A stretch of DNA of 64,000 bases from Toxonevra muliebris (GCA_963691655.1 OY829326.1:110581388-110645387), one strand, 5' to 3'. Shown: positions 48,878-61,914, numbered from the stretch's first letter. Made by a program: numbers and translations. Notes: a model not told the origin generated them from the sequence alone.

Positions 48878-49295
48878 CCCTCTAACCCGTAAGGTCGCCC
48901 TGAGGCAGCCTTCACTCAATTTTAATTAATCGATAAGTGCAAGTGTTGTTTTGTTGACTAAAAATTAACGCGCGTATTAAGTTTTTTATAAAAATCTAAA
49001 AAAAATATTTCAAGTCTCCTCATATATTGTCATATACACTGTCGTATAATCATAATTTCATATAATTTTGTATGAAAAATCAGAGAATTTAAGACAAATG
49101 AGAGGATAAGACACCAAATAAGACACCTTGTGAGTTCTTGTGAATTGCCCAAAATAATATATAAATACCCACAAGGCCGCCTCAGGGCAGCCTTCTGTTT
49201 TACTCACCTAACTGCTAAACTCTAAAATTAAATGGACTTCATATTCATTTTTCTGGTGTTTGTTTTTTATTTTTTCAGTCTTGTGGGTTAGAGGT
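48878..49295. mobile_element. piggyBac-like MITE, TTAA flanks, 418 bp
   Basis: TTAA at 48874-48877 and 49296-49299 flank tips CCCTCTAACCC and, on the other strand, ACCTCTAACCC. A GC-rich block AAGGTCGCCCTGAGGCAGCC near the left end has an inverted-like partner AAGGCCGCCTCAGGGCAGCC near 49172. No coding capacity. Confidence 0.75.
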
Positions 49296-49774
49296 TTAAA
49301 GCGTCCCACATAAAAAACTTAAAAAGATACCACTTTAAAGTTTTTAAAACATGACATTCAGATATTTATTAGTAAAACATGAGAAAAAAAACAAAGATTG
49401 GAGCTCATGAATAAAAAGATTTTTGTCCACTTTTCAACCACTGTGGCCGTCACGGTGATCTAGTGGCTGCGAACGATATTTCTAATTTTCAACTATCATG
49501 AATAACCATAAAATAGCCTAAAAACCTATGCTATCGCATATTTACCTTGCGTAAACCAACCGGTTGACTAAAAGAAAAAATAATTTTAAAATTTTAAACG
49601 GTATTTTAAAGGAAAAAAATTAAAAAAATAAATAAATTGTATTGTGAAATTCAAACCAACCAATTAAAAAATAATAAAAAAGAAGAAGAAACTCTAGAAA
49701 ACAGATTCATATGCTTTAATGGGAAGATCGGCAAATGTTTTCGGGATAACAGCTTAAAGATGGAGCAATTGACA

Positions 49775-49975
49775 ACCTGTGTAAGAGGTCGTTATTATTA
49801 TTATTTGCAAGATAGGACGACCCCAAACCCAGGTACTGCGACCTATAAGATCTATCGTACCAAAGTCCCAAGTTATGAAAGAAAGAAAGGAAGAGAAAAA
49901 GATAGATAAAAAACCATACCTAGCCGAGAACTGAACCTGGGTCTCCAGAGATAAGAGTCATTGGTTTTCAATAGT
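49775..49975 (-). mobile_element. SINE family 2 copy
   Basis: On the minus strand it reads AATGACTCTTATCTCTGGAGACC, then CAGGTTCAGTTCTCGGC (degenerate B-box), the TATCTTTTTCTCTTCC pyrimidine run, CATAACTTGGGAC and a tail with GGTCGCAGTACCTGGG. It matches 44450-44600 in order. Confidence 0.7.
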
Positions 49976-52819
49976 GAAAATAAGATTTCTACACCGATCT
50001 AGACTAAGTTTATTTACTAATTGTCTTTATTCCTATATACTGTGAGAAGTGTGCTCTAAAACAATCAACCTTAATCTGCTTTTGCATTACCATTTGGCGA
50101 CAAGTCAAGGCTTGGTGATGATCATTAAAAAAAGCTTTCTTCATCATTATGAACACATTTCAAAACACATTGCATCTACTATAAGATAATTTAAGCATTA
50201 CCTATTTAGCTTTTCTCTTTTGAAGGAATAAAGACTAGATATATCAGTGTTGAACTTGATTTCCAGTGATACAAATTTGATTATGCTTTCCATGCACAAA
50301 TATTTTAATACCAGAGTATTTAACTCATGATGTTAATAACATTGATTTCAAATACAAAGCAACATTTTTGGAAAGCAAATATATTTATGTTGGTATTTAT
50401 GCTAAAGAAAAACTAATAATGGCCTTCATTAAAACGTGCAAAGCCTTGTAAACTTGTCAAAATTTATATGAAATTTGACAGTGTGTTTCAAAAGAAGTTA
50501 ATTCATTACAAAGTTTGATGTCACATCTTAAAAATTTGGGGGACGAAAATTAATTTCACCAATTAGATGTTGAATTCAGGGAGCAACAACATGTAGATTT
50601 TGGAGTTTTTCTCTCATGACAATTTTTTCTGAAAATTACGATTTTTTTTTACAATTTTGACGATTTTTGAAGTGAAGTTTCTGGCAACACTGAGTCCACT
50701 TTGCCGTAAGAGCGCTGCATGTTTCAGTTAGCTCCATATAAAATGAATGAACATGAATGATTTTGAAAGAAATTTTACGCATTGCGGTCTTGTTTAGGTT
50801 GGGCTGTGAATATCGTCCATGATGGAGAAACTCTCAAAGGTTTGAGTCTGAAAGTTGCTTAACAATCTACCCCTACGACCAAAGAAAATTTCAAGCAATT
50901 CTTGGTGTAAAGAAAAAGGACACAAGGATACATTCGGTTAGAGGTATATGGCTTGGCCATCATACGAATCTGTCTCAAATATATGCGCTTATTGATTTTG
51001 TACATGCAAATTTTTTTCTTGAACAAGTCTAACATTTAACAGCGATATCAGATAGTAATATAATGAGGCGGTGAAGACCCCAATAGTTCCAATTAACTGA
51101 CCATGGATTAGATAAAGAAAAGCGAGAGAGAAAGCAAAAAGTGTGAGAAAAACGTGAAAACGGGGGATTGAATGAAACTACTCAAATCTATGTTCCTTAG
51201 AGGAGTTAAAAGCATAGGGGAAAGGATATAAGGGCCACAGTCAGTAGAACTAATTCAATATCATACTTGAAAACAAGCATAAAAAAGCGTTTGCCAACAA
51301 GTGCTACTACGAGCAGATCCCTCGCCCAACGAATGAAAATAAAGCACTATTTGTAAGTCCCTCATCTTTCCTATCCTAATGTTTACTACTAAGATTTGAA
51401 GCTATTGAGAGTATTCGAGAGGAAAATACTTCGCCACATCCATGGTCCAATATGCGGCTCCTTGGAATTTGGCACCAATGAAAACTAGCCCCAAACAAAA
51501 CTGAGAAAAGACCCCAAAAAATTGTATGGAAAGCAACAAAAAGAAAATGTTTGACGTGAACTTTCCCTTTTCTGTTTTGTTACATTCGAGAAACAAACAT
51601 GAAATTTTACATATTACCTACTACGGCAAATTGTATATTGTTATTCCAACAATGTACGAATGTAAAATCACTTGACTTAATATCAGTGAAATTTTGAGTT
51701 TTGTTAATTAATTTAAATCAGTTCAAGCTCATTAAGTTTTTAACTTTATAACTGAATAAATTTTATAGAAATATTTTCCCACAGCTCATTTATTTCATGC
51801 TCGAACATTTTTGAAATAGTTAAAAAACTATTTTGCCTAAATATTTTTATGCACGCTATAAAAAAAACAAATAAATAATTAAGCAAATAAATATATAAAT
51901 AAATAATATGTTCATATACATATATATATATATGTATATATAAATATATAAATGCAAAAGTTTTGAATTTATTATAAATGAAATAATTTGAAATATTTTT
52001 GTGAAATATTTTGTAAGCCAATTTAATGCGGGCGGACAAAACTATTTTGAAAATTGAAAATTGCATTTACGAGAATATTCGAGTCAGTTTATAGCTATGC
52101 AAAGTAATTTTTTTCTGTAGGTTTTTTTTTTGTTTTTGTTTTCTGTTTGTATTTATTTCATTTTGTGGAAAATTAGTTTATCCATTCAGAATAATAGTAG
52201 TTTTTTTTTATATAGAGAATTTAAAATTTTTTGATATAGAAAAGTTTAAATTGAATTTTAAACACTCAGAAAAAGTTAACGATGTCTAACCACAAACAGC
52301 TGCAGTGCCAATACTACAGAGAGTAGGAGTTGTAGCAGTAACAGTATGCTTAAGGAGGAAGCCGAGAAAAAGTTTTCAAAATACTTTAAATTGAATTGAA
52401 AGCCGACACAACACACTGTTTACATACATATATACAGAAGGAAACACTATAGAAGAGTTAATTAACACACACTTGCCATAATTATTAACTTTGTGTGTAT
52501 GCTTCTTTTTTTTGGGTAGTTAGTTATGTTAAGTTTAGTGTTATTTTACGTTCAGCTAGTGAACTTAAGAACGAAACAAAACTGTAAAGCATTAAAAGTC
52601 AGTAAGTAGATTTTTCAATTAACATGAAATAGCTTCATACCATGTTAAGTATTTATATGCTGTTACAGTTTAGTATAGCATAATATCAAATAAATACATA
52701 TAACAAATTCCTCTTAATTCTTTAGATAACATTTTAAAGCATTAAAGTTGTGAAAGGTGAACGGGGGTTAAACTTGCAGAAAGCCCTTTGTGAATCTACC
52801 ATTGTGAATTATGTTTCTT
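49976..52819. other. AT-rich stretch, no gene recognised
   Basis: No domain, RNA or paired element ends seen. A TA-rich simple region lies near 51880-51950. Confidence 0.35.
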
Positions 52820-52822
52820 TAA

Positions 52823-53129
52823 GGCCCGGATTCGCAGTCATTAGATAACTAATAACAAAGGTTTGCATTTGCAATGATGCAAGATCATTTGCAACATATC
52901 GTCAATTGGGCTAATATGTTTTTGTCTTAACAGTGGCTGCACGTGCGTTCTCCACAGTTTTTGTAATTTTTTTTTTTACAAGTCATACACAAAAATACGT
53001 TTTTACAAAATCCACAAACAAAATTCTTAAATTTGGTTAACAAAAGTGCTATGAATATAAAGCATTAGTTAAACTGTAGTTGTTATTTTAGTTAACCAAT
53101 TGGTTAACTAATGACTGTAAGTCCGGTCC
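52823..53129. mobile_element. PIF/Harbinger-like MITE, TAA duplication, 307 bp
   Basis: TAA flanks at 52820-52822 and 53130-53132. Inverted termini are GGCCCGGATTCGCAGTCATT and, on the other strand, GGACCGGACTTACAGTCATT (16 of 20 match). A 3-bp TWA duplication and GG-rich tips are typical of PIF/Harbinger. An internal palindrome gttaaccaattggttaac lies near the right end. No coding capacity. Confidence 0.75.
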
Positions 53130-53462
53130 TAAAAAACATTAATTGAATAAGTAATACTTTTAGAGCTGATCAGGGCATATCACATTTGAAGTGGAAATAA
53201 TTTCGAAGACTTAATTGAGAGGGGAGAGGAAGAGGTTAATGTACTCTTGATAACAAAATTTATCATTGCAATAATATCATTCCAGCAATTGAAAAGTTTT
53301 TCTTTTGTCGCTGGTTTTTAAGCCTATTTCAAACCTGAGATCGTTGATCAATCCTTCAATTAATTTTTGTATTTTTTAAAAGTTCTAATTTGCACATTTT
53401 ATCATCATTTTTCTTATAATTGTCTCCATAAGTTTAATTTCTAAATTTTACATTTACGCAGT

Positions 53463-53990
53463 TCAGGACCGGATTAAAAGTTTTGAAGCCCTGGAGCCAA
53501 AATTTGGTGGGGTAGCAAAATTTCTAAAATTTCTTATGCTCTATGCGAAAGTAGTTATGAGATCATCAATACCCAAATCAAAGAATAACACTCTTCAAAC
53601 TAAGCAGGATCAGTTTAGTTAAGCCTTCTAGCTTAATACTCGTTCGCAATTTGTTTTTGATGATCTTTAGTTTTGAAAATGGTCTTTCCCCACTTCAGTT
53701 CGTCACCATCATTGAGAAGTATACGTGAAGAGTTTTTCCGCATTGGAAAATATGGACCAAACATTATTTTGTAAAATTATTTTATAAAGAAATATTTCCA
53801 TCGATTCTCTTATTTTCTTCTCATATTGGCTTTGAAAAGTTGTCGTTCAAAGCCAAATCAACTTCTATATCTTGAGGATAAAAATCGACAATTTTCTTGG
53901 CTGAAATTTTTTCCTTCAGTAATAATTTGTCCTCAGACATTTTTCCATAATCGCATTGAGACATCGAACACGTACGCGCTCAAAAAGCGG
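53463..53990 (-). pseudogene. hAT transposase remnant with dimerisation motif
   Basis: The minus-strand frames read EKISAKKIVDFYPQDIEVDLAL, several stops, then PFSKLKIIKNKLRTSIKLEG and LILLSLK, which matches the C-terminal hAT dimerisation block (usual form ERSFSKLK.IKN.LRS.M...RL..LAILSIE). The left border CAGGACCGGATTAAAAG at 53467 is a plausible hAT tip, but no right tip was found. Numerous stops. Confidence 0.7.
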
Positions 53991-54133
53991 TGAAAAATAC
54001 AAAAAGTTCTTTTACAAAATTGAAAAAAATAACTGCATCAGCGGCTGATTTTCCTACCAAATTTAGTAAATGAGAGTAACAAGGGATAAATATTGCATAA
54101 CTATTTTTCTTCGATATTACAGCCTGCATGTCT

Positions 54134-54152
54134 GGGGGGGGGGGGGGGGGGG
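54134..54152. repeat. poly(G) run, 19 bases
   Basis: Nineteen consecutive G in AT-rich sequence. It may be a true homopolymer or an assembly artefact. Confidence 0.7.
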
Positions 54153-54616
54153 TTATGGGTTTATAACCAAAACTACCCGCCTTTGAATCCGTAAGTGGTT
54201 GTATTTAATTTCTTGTATTTAAACATCGCAGTTGTGGATGTATTCATTTTGTCATATGTGACAATTTCTAATGAAATCAAGTTGACTTTTGACGACACAT
54301 ACGACATTTAAACAATTTTGATTTGAAAAATAAATGTCGTACATATGTACTAAAGTAGCGATGTGCACTTCGACACATATGGGCAATAAACACATATGAG
54401 CTGATGCTATACAATTGACAAAAAATTAAAGTTTTCAGTCGCCCACTAAAACGATCTCACTCCCCAATTCCCCACAACTAACTAAAATTGAAGTCGATTC
54501 CCAAAAATTCGAGGAACTCCTTATAAGTTGGCATTCCTACTGCCAATGCTCACATTTCTTCGGCGTTCTGGCAGTAGCCAAGACGCTCTCAATTATATTC
54601 ACTCACTCTCCACATT

Positions 54617-54819
54617 AGTGTGACCAAGTTAACAATTTATAGTCAATCGAGCTATTTTTGTTTTTTTAATTGATTTTTTTCTATCTCACACGATATGTTT
54701 TATAAATTGAAAGCTGATTTACTTTTGGTAATGGTAATATAAATATGTAAATCGGACAAATTTTGGTAGCTAAATTTAAAAGAAGAATGCGGGTTATTTT
54801 AATATAACCTGGTCACTCT
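54617..54819. mobile_element. small nested inverted-repeat element, 203 bp
   Basis: The left tip AGTGTGACCAAGTTA and the right tip (other strand) AGAGTGACCAGGTTA match at 13 of 15 positions. No clear target duplication. Superfamily unknown. Confidence 0.5.
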
Positions 54820-54838
54820 GCTTCACAATTGGTTAGGC

Positions 54839-55007
54839 CAGTGGCAGTTGCAATGGGATAAATGGGACCATTTCTCATTCCCCCCGCCCCTCCCTCGAAA
54901 ATTTTTCAAATACATAAAATAGTAATATCTGATATACAAATTCTAAATATATGGAAAATTTTTAATATTTATGATCCCCCCAGAAAATTTTTTTGTATCT
55001 GCCGCTG
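54839..55007. mobile_element. small nested hAT-type element, 169 bp
   Basis: The left tip CAGTGGCAGTTGCAA and the right tip (other strand) CAGCGGCAGATACAA match at 12 of 15. CAG-GGC tips suggest hAT. The 8-bp flanks agree at only 4 positions, so the duplication is decayed or absent. Confidence 0.4.
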
Positions 55008-55210
55008 GTGTACTCTCTTCTCTTATGTTCGTTTTTTGCACATATACATGCACATTTATGTGTGCTTTTGGCAAAACAACAACAATAATGTGTATGTGTA
55101 CACACAACAAAACCACCACCGCTCGTCTTTAAATTTACACCCCGCTTCTAGCCCCTTCATACACATGACGTCGGCAGAGGGCAACTGAAGTGCACATCCC
55201 TATACTAAAG

Positions 55211-58200
55211 GAAAACGTATTATGCCCATATAAAAACTGAGAATGCACTCGGCATCAAACTACCATAAAATATACATGCCTTCGTCAAAACTGCAGTTGT
55301 TATCACATACCTTGGGTCAGTTAGTATACTGGCGATCATGAAAACCGCACCACTTCCAACACTATTGCAATTTCGGTAAAATTCTCTAACTTAACCCAAA
55401 TTTCCTTCTTCTCTAAAGGAGATTCTCTTGTTGATGTTTTAAGAATGCATTTAAACGTACTCATTTTTTGCTGCGCTTTTTTAGAGAAAAAAAGATTTTT
55501 TGAAAGAATGCCAAATACAAGTGCAAAGTATAAACAATTTCTGCGCCACCTGAAGAAATCTGATGCTTTCATTCGTTTGCTATTAGACTGATCCAGAAAA
55601 AAGGCAATTTGAAACCGCTTGAAAGTACAAAAGGAAATATGAAAATAATTACTTTATTATGCAAAATCTTAGATGATTGATTAAACATTCGCTCGACACT
55701 TGCTTCTGAATGTTGTCAAAGATCAGTCCCTATTTTTAAAGCTCATTTCTGAAATATTGCACTCGTTTTTTATTTGTTTCGAAATTTTTGTGATATTTGG
55801 ACATTTTTCCAAGTCGACTAGTGATGCAATCTCTAAAAATTTATTCAATGAGGTTGTATTTATACACACATTATACAAAATAACAAACCATTTTTCGAAA
55901 TTTATTTTCCAGCTAATTTTAAAGCTTAAAAGGAAAAAACTGCTACCAATTGCTAAAGCAAGAACATGGTTAAATTATAATTAAATGTGCTTGAAATAAT
56001 ATTTTCAAAACTTTATGACTTTATGACTTTAAAAAAATGGCTAAATTGGTAACACAGATTGCTACCAGTTTTAAGCAGTTCAGTCTTAAGCCTTAAACGA
56101 AAAGATTTTATTATTATAAATGATTTTATTTGTTCAAAATCCAAAGTCAGTCTATAACTTCAGCTGTTGTAGTCTGCCAGAAATGGGGAAAATGCAATTT
56201 CAAGCCTAATTTAAAACAAAACTATAAAACTAGATACATTAAAACTGATTTTTTGAGATTAACTAAAGTGTGAAATTTCATAGAAATCTAAAAACTTCTC
56301 CGAATTTGTCTAGCCGTTGTATTAAATCGAATTACTGTAAGCTGTTGTGATTTATGTGCTACTAGATAAAGCCTTAAAATCTGCCGTCTCTGAGAATTTG
56401 TTAGCAGATTAACATATTCATCTGTAAAATATAATGCTCTGAGGTTCAAACCTTCAGCTTATGTTTTCCCATATCTGTTGATGATGTTCCCTTTCTCTTA
56501 TGCATACTAAGATAGTTTTATTTAATAAAAACAGCCAACAAATCTCTTTAAAACTTAAGCTTTTAAATGTTATATAATATCTTTGCAACTATAATTTTCA
56601 TCTATAAATAAACCTAAATGCATTAAATATGTTACACGTGTATATGATGTGATGTGAAAAAATCAATATAATATCAAAAATGAAAAAAACCGTCGACAAA
56701 AAAAATTTAATATAATTTCGCAGATGAAATCATATCTAATAAATTCATATAGACATTTACAAAATGGCAGCCGGAAATGATGGATGACTTCCCCTTGGCA
56801 CTACTCCACTTCGACCCCACCACCCACTAAACAATAATTTGTTTGTGTTATATTTTATAATCTGCAACATGTGAGCGCACGTAATCATATACGTTGATCC
56901 TTTTATTACGTGTCTAAGTATTTCCAGATGAGTGTACCATAAAATTTTTATTCTTGATTGTAATTTGTTTTCGCTTACAACATGATTTACATCTGTTCGA
57001 AAAGTTTATTTAAGTATACTATATAATATGTATGTATGTGTGTGTGTATTTAAATGAAGGAGTCATTGAGTTTTGTGTGTGTGTGTGTGTGTATGAATGT
57101 GTACCCCAGAAAGGGTTTCTCTTCAAAAAATCCAAAATGAAAAGTGTTTGAAAAAATGTGGAGAGAAAAAACTTTTTCTATAATCTCACCAAGTAAGTGT
57201 AAAGTAGTAGTAGTCATCATCACATGCGAAGCTATAAAATACGCTTCATAAAAATTTGACACTTAACCCTAAACTCTCTTGAATAAGAAGAGGAAAAATA
57301 TTTGATAAACCCTTTTCATCTCGTCTCATCTCGTTATTTTGTTGTTTTGTTGGTTTGCTGTGTGAAAAGAATTCTGCAAACCAATTCACACGTTTACGTT
57401 TTGAAATTCTTTGGCTTCCAACGTGATGATAAAGAATATAAAAATATTTAAGAGTTTTACTACCCAAAAAGTTTATTTTAAATGTAATGAAGAGTTTTTC
57501 ACTCTCCCTTTTTCATACAGTATATGAGTGGATATACATATATATATATGTATATATATATATATATGATAAACGCATATCTTTATATATACACGGATGT
57601 ATGCATACTTATACTTACATATATGAAAGATAATAATACAAAATTATGACTATGAAGCCAACATAACCGAGACAACATTTGCTTAAAATGGCTTAATAAT
57701 TTTTTACATTTCTTCATTACATAAATTTGTCATAAGAATTTCCTTTTGGCAATAAATTTATTCTTTTATTTATTTTCTTTTTTTTTTTTTTTGAAGGAGA
57801 AAGCAAAAAATTATGTTGACAATAATATTAAAGGATGTGTGTGTGTATTTTCTGTATTTTTTCCGTTTATTTTCTCTCTTTCTTTCTCTTTAAGAAATAT
57901 ATGTACGTATGTTCACTTTTTATTGCAAAATTCTCAAAATGTTAAACATCAAATAACCAGTAATAAAAAACTATCTACCTAAATTCTAAATTCTTATCTC
58001 GTTTAGTGAATGTACATTTAAAAGCAACAATAGCAAAAGAAAGAAGAAAATACCACTACTACCACAAATAAAAATTTCAATCAGATACAATAAGTTTCTT
58101 GGTCACATTTTACTTTTATACTTGTATTTATCTTCTTACTTGTAATGGATTTATTTTAATATGTATGTATGGGTGTAAATATGTATGAATTTATTGCTTA

Positions 58201-58941
58201 TATACACTACAATTCATTGGCATAGTTTCGCTTTTATCAGTTTGACCTATTTATATTCAACACTTGATTTAATACATATAGCGGTTTATTTAGCTGATTG
58301 GATAAAAAGAAATCGTTATGAACATAAGTAGCAATGATTAAGTTCAAACCAATAAGTTATGTTGGTTAGGATAGACTTTGTACCTCATGTGTTTGTAAAA
58401 GCTACGAATTCAAAGCTTATAGGTTCTCCGATATCAAACTAAAATTTTTCTTAACCAATTAGGATTATGTGAAGAAACCACTTAACAACCTAGACCTGCT
58501 CAACAAATTCCCCCCTAATATTGTCAGGATCATACATATGTTTCAGGACATATAACAAAACATAAGGAAACATTGAGCATCGAAACAAGAAGAGATGAGC
58601 CCTTAATATTTATAAGGATTTTGTTCCGTTCAGAATAAATCGCAGAATTTCAGTTCTTTTAGTCCTTATATGTATAAAACTTTGACAAATACATTTCGTA
58701 CTCATTCTAGCAAGAAATAAGTTGTATTCCGTGACAAATCTTAAGTCATCTTTCATTTCATATCTTACTGCAGGTTGGAGCTCATAGAAATTTTACTGAA
58801 ACGAAACATTCCATTGCGAAACTTAACATTTTAAGAAATGATTAAAAGTTCTTTAAGAGAAAAACTTCTTTTCCAATTGAGTTGTGTTTAGATTTACACT
58901 TTTGGTATATTAATTGCAGTAGCGCCAATATATGTTTATGT
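55211..58941. other. AT-rich stretch, no gene recognised
   Basis: TG microsatellites near 57037-57092 and TA microsatellites near 57534-57567. No recognisable domain in any frame. Confidence 0.35.
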
Positions 58942-58953
58942 TTACCAGCGGAA

Positions 58954-59981
58954 GTATCTCTGCTAACATTCACGCTACCTAGAGACGATATGAACAAGAA
59001 ATACAACTTCGAAAAACATTTCAAGGTTGTACTTAGTAACAAGAGAGAATAAGACATACAAACTTTCCATACCTCTCACAAAGAACATCCACTAAGATGG
59101 TACACCGACGGATCGAGAACGGACGAAGGAACTGGTGCAGGGGTCTATGGTCCAAAAACCAAACACTCGGAGCCAATGGGAAAAACTTCAAGCATTTTTC
59201 AAGCAGAGATTCTTGCCATTTGGCTCTGTGCACAGTTCAACCTCGAACGTGAGTACAAAAAGCAAAAAATAGTAATATACTCTGATAGTCAAGCTGCTAT
59301 CAGAGCGCTAGACTCAATTGAGACCACCTCAAAATTAGTATGGGAATGCCAAGAGTTACTAAGCAACTCTATTCTGGCTACCCGAACATAAAGGTATTTA
59401 TGGTAATGAAGTAGCCTACCACTTGGCAAGGAACGCAGCGGCCAAGACCTTCACTGGTCCAGAACCCTTGTTAGGTATAGGAATTCAAACCTTAAAAGGC
59501 ACACTAAAAGAGGAAGAACAAAATACCAGATCATCCTACTGGGTACTCCTCCCAAAGCTTAGACAGTCAAAGCTGCTAATTGGAAAGTTTGATCCCAGCA
59601 GAGCGGCTCTCTGTCTTAAGTTAAATGAAAGCCAACTAAGGCTAATAATGGGCTTCCTTTCAGGGCATTGCAAACTGGGGGAGCATATGAAAAACCAAGG
59701 TTTAAGTCAGGACAGCACTTGTAGATTCTGCAAAGAAGACAAGGAAACATCCGAACACATCCTGATGCACTGCGAGGCGCTCACTCGCAGAAGGAAGAGG
59801 TACGTGGGGCATTACGACCCAAGTAGTAAAGATATCATAGCTTAAAGCCACATCAGTTGCTGAGATTTCTCAGCAAGATTGGCTTGTCTGATAGCCTGTG
59901 AACAGGTTACTATCGGGGGTACAATAGATCTCTTAAGGTCGTAGTACATCACACCCTTTCTATTCTATCTATCTATCTATC
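58954..59981 (+). pseudogene. 5'-truncated LINE copy: RNase H, Cys-rich end, TATC tail
   Basis: A LOA/I-group type LINE 3' end. The RNase H domain reads RWYTDGSRTDEGTGAGVYG (Asp), FQAEILAIWLC (Glu) and VIYSDSQAAIRAL (Asp). A one-base frame change then leads to WLPEHKGIYGNEVAYHLAR, where the usual final Asp of 'AD.LAR' is Tyr. A zinc-knuckle-like CRFCKEDKETSEHILMHC follows near 59730, and the frame ends at 59845. About 135 bp of 3' sequence ends in (ATCT)n at 59964-59981. The 12-bp ttaccagcggaa flanks exactly at 58942-58953 and 59982-59993. Coding starts inside the ORF, with a stop at about 59050, so this is a dead-on-arrival copy. Confidence 0.9.
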
Positions 59982-59993
59982 TTACCAGCGGAA

Positions 59994-61382
59994 ATCTTTT
60001 AAGCTCATCTATAAGATTCTAATGTTTTTATCAGTGTCGTTTAGAGCGGTTTGAGGCAGTTGCCTCAGGCACCACGCTCTGGGGCACTTGGATGAGAAAT
60101 TTTTCTTAACCGTTTTGCGATGTATGGGACAGTTTTGTCCATTGTGACCTTTTAAAAACTATATTGTTTTAAAAATAATAATCACAAAAATTTAAAAAAA
60201 TCATGTTTTTGTTATTTCGGTACGGTCAGGACTTTTTTATCCCATCTTCTTAAATAAAAGTATTGATTTTCGGGACGGAGGGGATCCCAAGATCACACTT
60301 CCTTTACAGGATTTCCTAAAATTAAAATAAGAAACTAATTTTCTTGGAAAAGTGTAAAGAATACAATTATATACAAATTCGGGACGTAGCTCCGCCCCGA
60401 TATTTCCATACCGAAACTGTTAAATAAAAAATTGGTTCCTTAAGCAAAAAAGGCCATATTGTGGTGCCCCCAAAACCGTGGTTTCTTTTAATCAATATAT
60501 GGCGTTCAGCAAAACAATTGTCAGCTAGCACTCGCGTTTAAAAAACAGTATTTATGAATAAAAAATAATATTGTTTTCGTTTATTCACTGATAGTTCTCA
60601 GTAATAATAACTAAAATTATCTAGTTACACACATATCACAAAGATCACTGATGAGGAACCATAGCTGGTTCCAAAACGATCGTCTGATCTGCTAGTTCTA
60701 TGAACTTTTTGATATTCTTCTGGTATCATTGTTCATTCAAAGCCTAATAATTTTAATAATTAAATTAGTGTTAATTTACTTATTTAAAATTTTAGAATCG
60801 TGCTAAGCAAACAATAATTTCCAATTAATAAAACAAACTCCTCAACTACTTCATCCATATTTATCGAATCCAAAACTTTATTTTCAATCATCGATCATTC
60901 ACTTTCGATACTGCGAAAAGGAACGGATTGGTGATGAATAACGATAAAAAAAATCTGAAGAAAAACCTCAATATTTGGAGAAACAGATTGCAAATTCGTC
61001 TTTTATGATTTTAAAATACATTAAAGGTTGAGAAAATTTAGTGGGTGGATCAAAGAGAAAATTATATTTTCTAATTTCGCTCACAGAAACTAAAAAGATG
61101 AAACATTTAACTTTGTTGAAGCTGAACAAGGGGCTTCAAAACAATTTTTATCTCAGGAACCAAGAATTGATAACCTGACACTGGCTTGCAAGATTTAAAG
61201 AAAGAAAAGATTTAAAGAGATTCCAATTCCAATAATTGCCCTAAATGGAACGACTTCAAGGCTAAGACTGAGGCGATAACGTTATATATGTAAAAAAATG
61301 CTAAATAAATATATTTGTATGTATGTACGTGCATACAATACGTGAGAGTGAAAGGTGTTTCAGTGAAGAAACTTCTAATGCC
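59994..61382. other. AT-rich stretch with one possible repeat remnant
   Basis: A GC-richer piece at about 60040-60095 (gaggcagttgcctcaggcacc, containing the imperfect palindrome) looks like repeat debris. No gene recognised. Confidence 0.3.
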
Positions 61383-61451
61383 TGGTTTTCACTATATTAA
61401 ATCCAATCAAATTTTGCCAGCATGTTGGCAAATATGACATAGTGAAAACCA
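61383..61451. repeat. 69-bp perfect-armed hairpin
   Basis: TGGTTTTCACTAT (61383-61395) is perfectly inverted at 61439-61451. The loop holds a second inverted pair TGCCA...TGGCA (61415-61430). It looks like a miniature foldback or a nested stem-loop. Confidence 0.65.
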
Positions 61452-61914
61452 AACATAACGTTTGAAATTTTTGCGGTATAATAAATAGAGAAAGACACGT
61501 AGTTTTCCACTGATAGATATGAAAAATATATGAAAATCTCGCAGTGCGTGCTCTGCAAGACGAAAAGAGTTTAAAAAAATATTATCTCGTCCTCGTTATA
61601 GCCTTTGCTGTCATTTTCTTTAGGGCAGCACAAGCGTTTTTAAGCTTACTGATGAGATTCCATATTCTTATATATGAAAGTGAAAAGCTTTAATTTTCAC
61701 CATGATTCCTATGTTTTCTAGCAAAAATCTGTTAAGCTTACTAATAATATAAAAATGTTTGATTTAAAAGAATTTACACCATTTACATAAATTATACAAT
61801 AACAAATTGTAAACGGTAATAGTAATTGGTAAAAAAAAATCACCGAAACTCCATTCTTGATGATAAAAGCATCCAATAATTTTTCAAGCGGAGATTTGTC
61901 TAGTTTAATCTCAA

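Larger units (their letters stand above)
54356..55202. mobile_element. hAT-like element, exact 8-bp duplication, two smaller insertions inside
   Basis: TACTAAAG flanks exactly at 54348-54355 and 55203-55210. Tips are TAGCGATGTGCACTTC and, on the other strand, TAGGGATGTGCACTTC (15 of 16). The interior holds two candidate nested elements (54617-54819 and 54839-55007), leaving about 475 bp of the original. No transposase frame. The tip matches that of the partial element at 1-1070. Confidence 0.9.

Noticed and set aside
49443..49475. SINE-like head (ggtgatctagtggctgcgaac)
   Set aside because: Only an A-box-like motif; no B-box and no shared body.
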